Both the position numbers and the translations under genes were made by a program. Of a stretch of DNA of 64,000 bases, positions 63,823-64,000 are shown piece after piece (positions within the stretch are counted from its first letter, which is position 1; each line of letters begins with the position of its first letter). Source of the stretch: Sycon ciliatum (taxonomy: Eukaryota > Porifera > Calcarea > Leucosolenida > Sycettidae); the NCBI RefSeq assembly GCF_964019385.1, contig NC_088654.1:25442941-25506940 (forward strand), in the 5' to 3' direction. The notes below the pieces were generated by a model that was not told where the DNA came from, did not search any database, and worked only from the letters and a program-made list of their open reading frames with translations.

Positions 63823-64000
63823 GTAAGCCATGCACATGTGCACACCGTTTTTTTCAGGTGACTTTTCTCAAACTCAATGCGTGGAGAATTATTTCACCAC
63901 GTCTCAAGATGGGTCTTGCCTCGAAATTGGGATGATGTTGCTTTACTCTTTGTCAGTGGTTGTGTTGCCCAGAGACTGCTTGAAGCGTGTTGTGAGCATG
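63823..64000. other. intron start, runs off the window
   Basis: Begins with the donor GTAAGCC. No further exon before the edge. Confidence 0.6.

Overview
The window is a piece of nuclear DNA from a multicellular animal. It has large introns, GT-AG splice sites, an extracellular multi-domain gene assembled from phase-1 exons, and a dense load of eukaryotic transposable elements. No operons, ribosome-binding sites or bacterial genes are seen. The species cannot be fixed; an invertebrate, perhaps a sponge or another marine lineage, is a reasonable guess and no more than that.

Host gene. One gene on the + strand spans almost the whole window. Eleven exons, each 285 to 306 bases, lie between 6710 and 63822. 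Every one is flanked by phase-1 introns, has a length divisible by three, and encodes one domain. Two domain types alternate: canonical fibronectin type III (FN3) domains (exons at 9401, 24060, 48064, 57261, 62041, 63529) and a divergent, cysteine-containing FN3-like domain (6710, 15549, 33725, 56192, 58236) with a Cys-Cys pair, a later Cys and an E-E-D-A-T-Y motif. Together they give about 1086 codons of a repeated two-domain ectodomain. Both ends of the gene lie outside the window unless a second start exists near 63465.

Mobile DNA. Positions 1-5735 hold a LINE fragment, a Penelope-like element end and an RTE-like LINE with a 5' inversion, lodged in a TG microsatellite. The introns hold: an apparently intact, young Ty3/gypsy element (10622-15349); a Penelope-like fragment joined to a pogo transposase (16.2-19.2 kb); two LINEs (19.3-23.1 kb); a Tc1/mariner relic carrying a nested, integrase-only LTR element (26.5-29.4 kb); a second microsatellite-lodged RTE-like copy (29.5 kb); nested pogo-type and PIF/Harbinger-type MITEs (32-37 kb); LINE and Penelope-like fragments (37.8-40.2 kb); an older gypsy element whose 3' LTR is split by an insertion (41.2-47.2 kb); and many foldback elements up to 61.4 kb.

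Ribozymes. Three sequences fold by hand into minimal type I hammerhead ribozymes: 8469-8512 (+), 1183-1220 (-) and 26405-26448 (+). The first lies in a retrozyme-like direct repeat, the second in a Penelope-like 3' region, the third in one arm of a large palindrome. Decayed relatives lie near 9.3, 26.08, 39.46 and 49.1 kb. These ribozymes, the unusual alternating FN3 gene and the microsatellite-associated LINE with C-terminal zinc fingers are the most interesting parts of the window.
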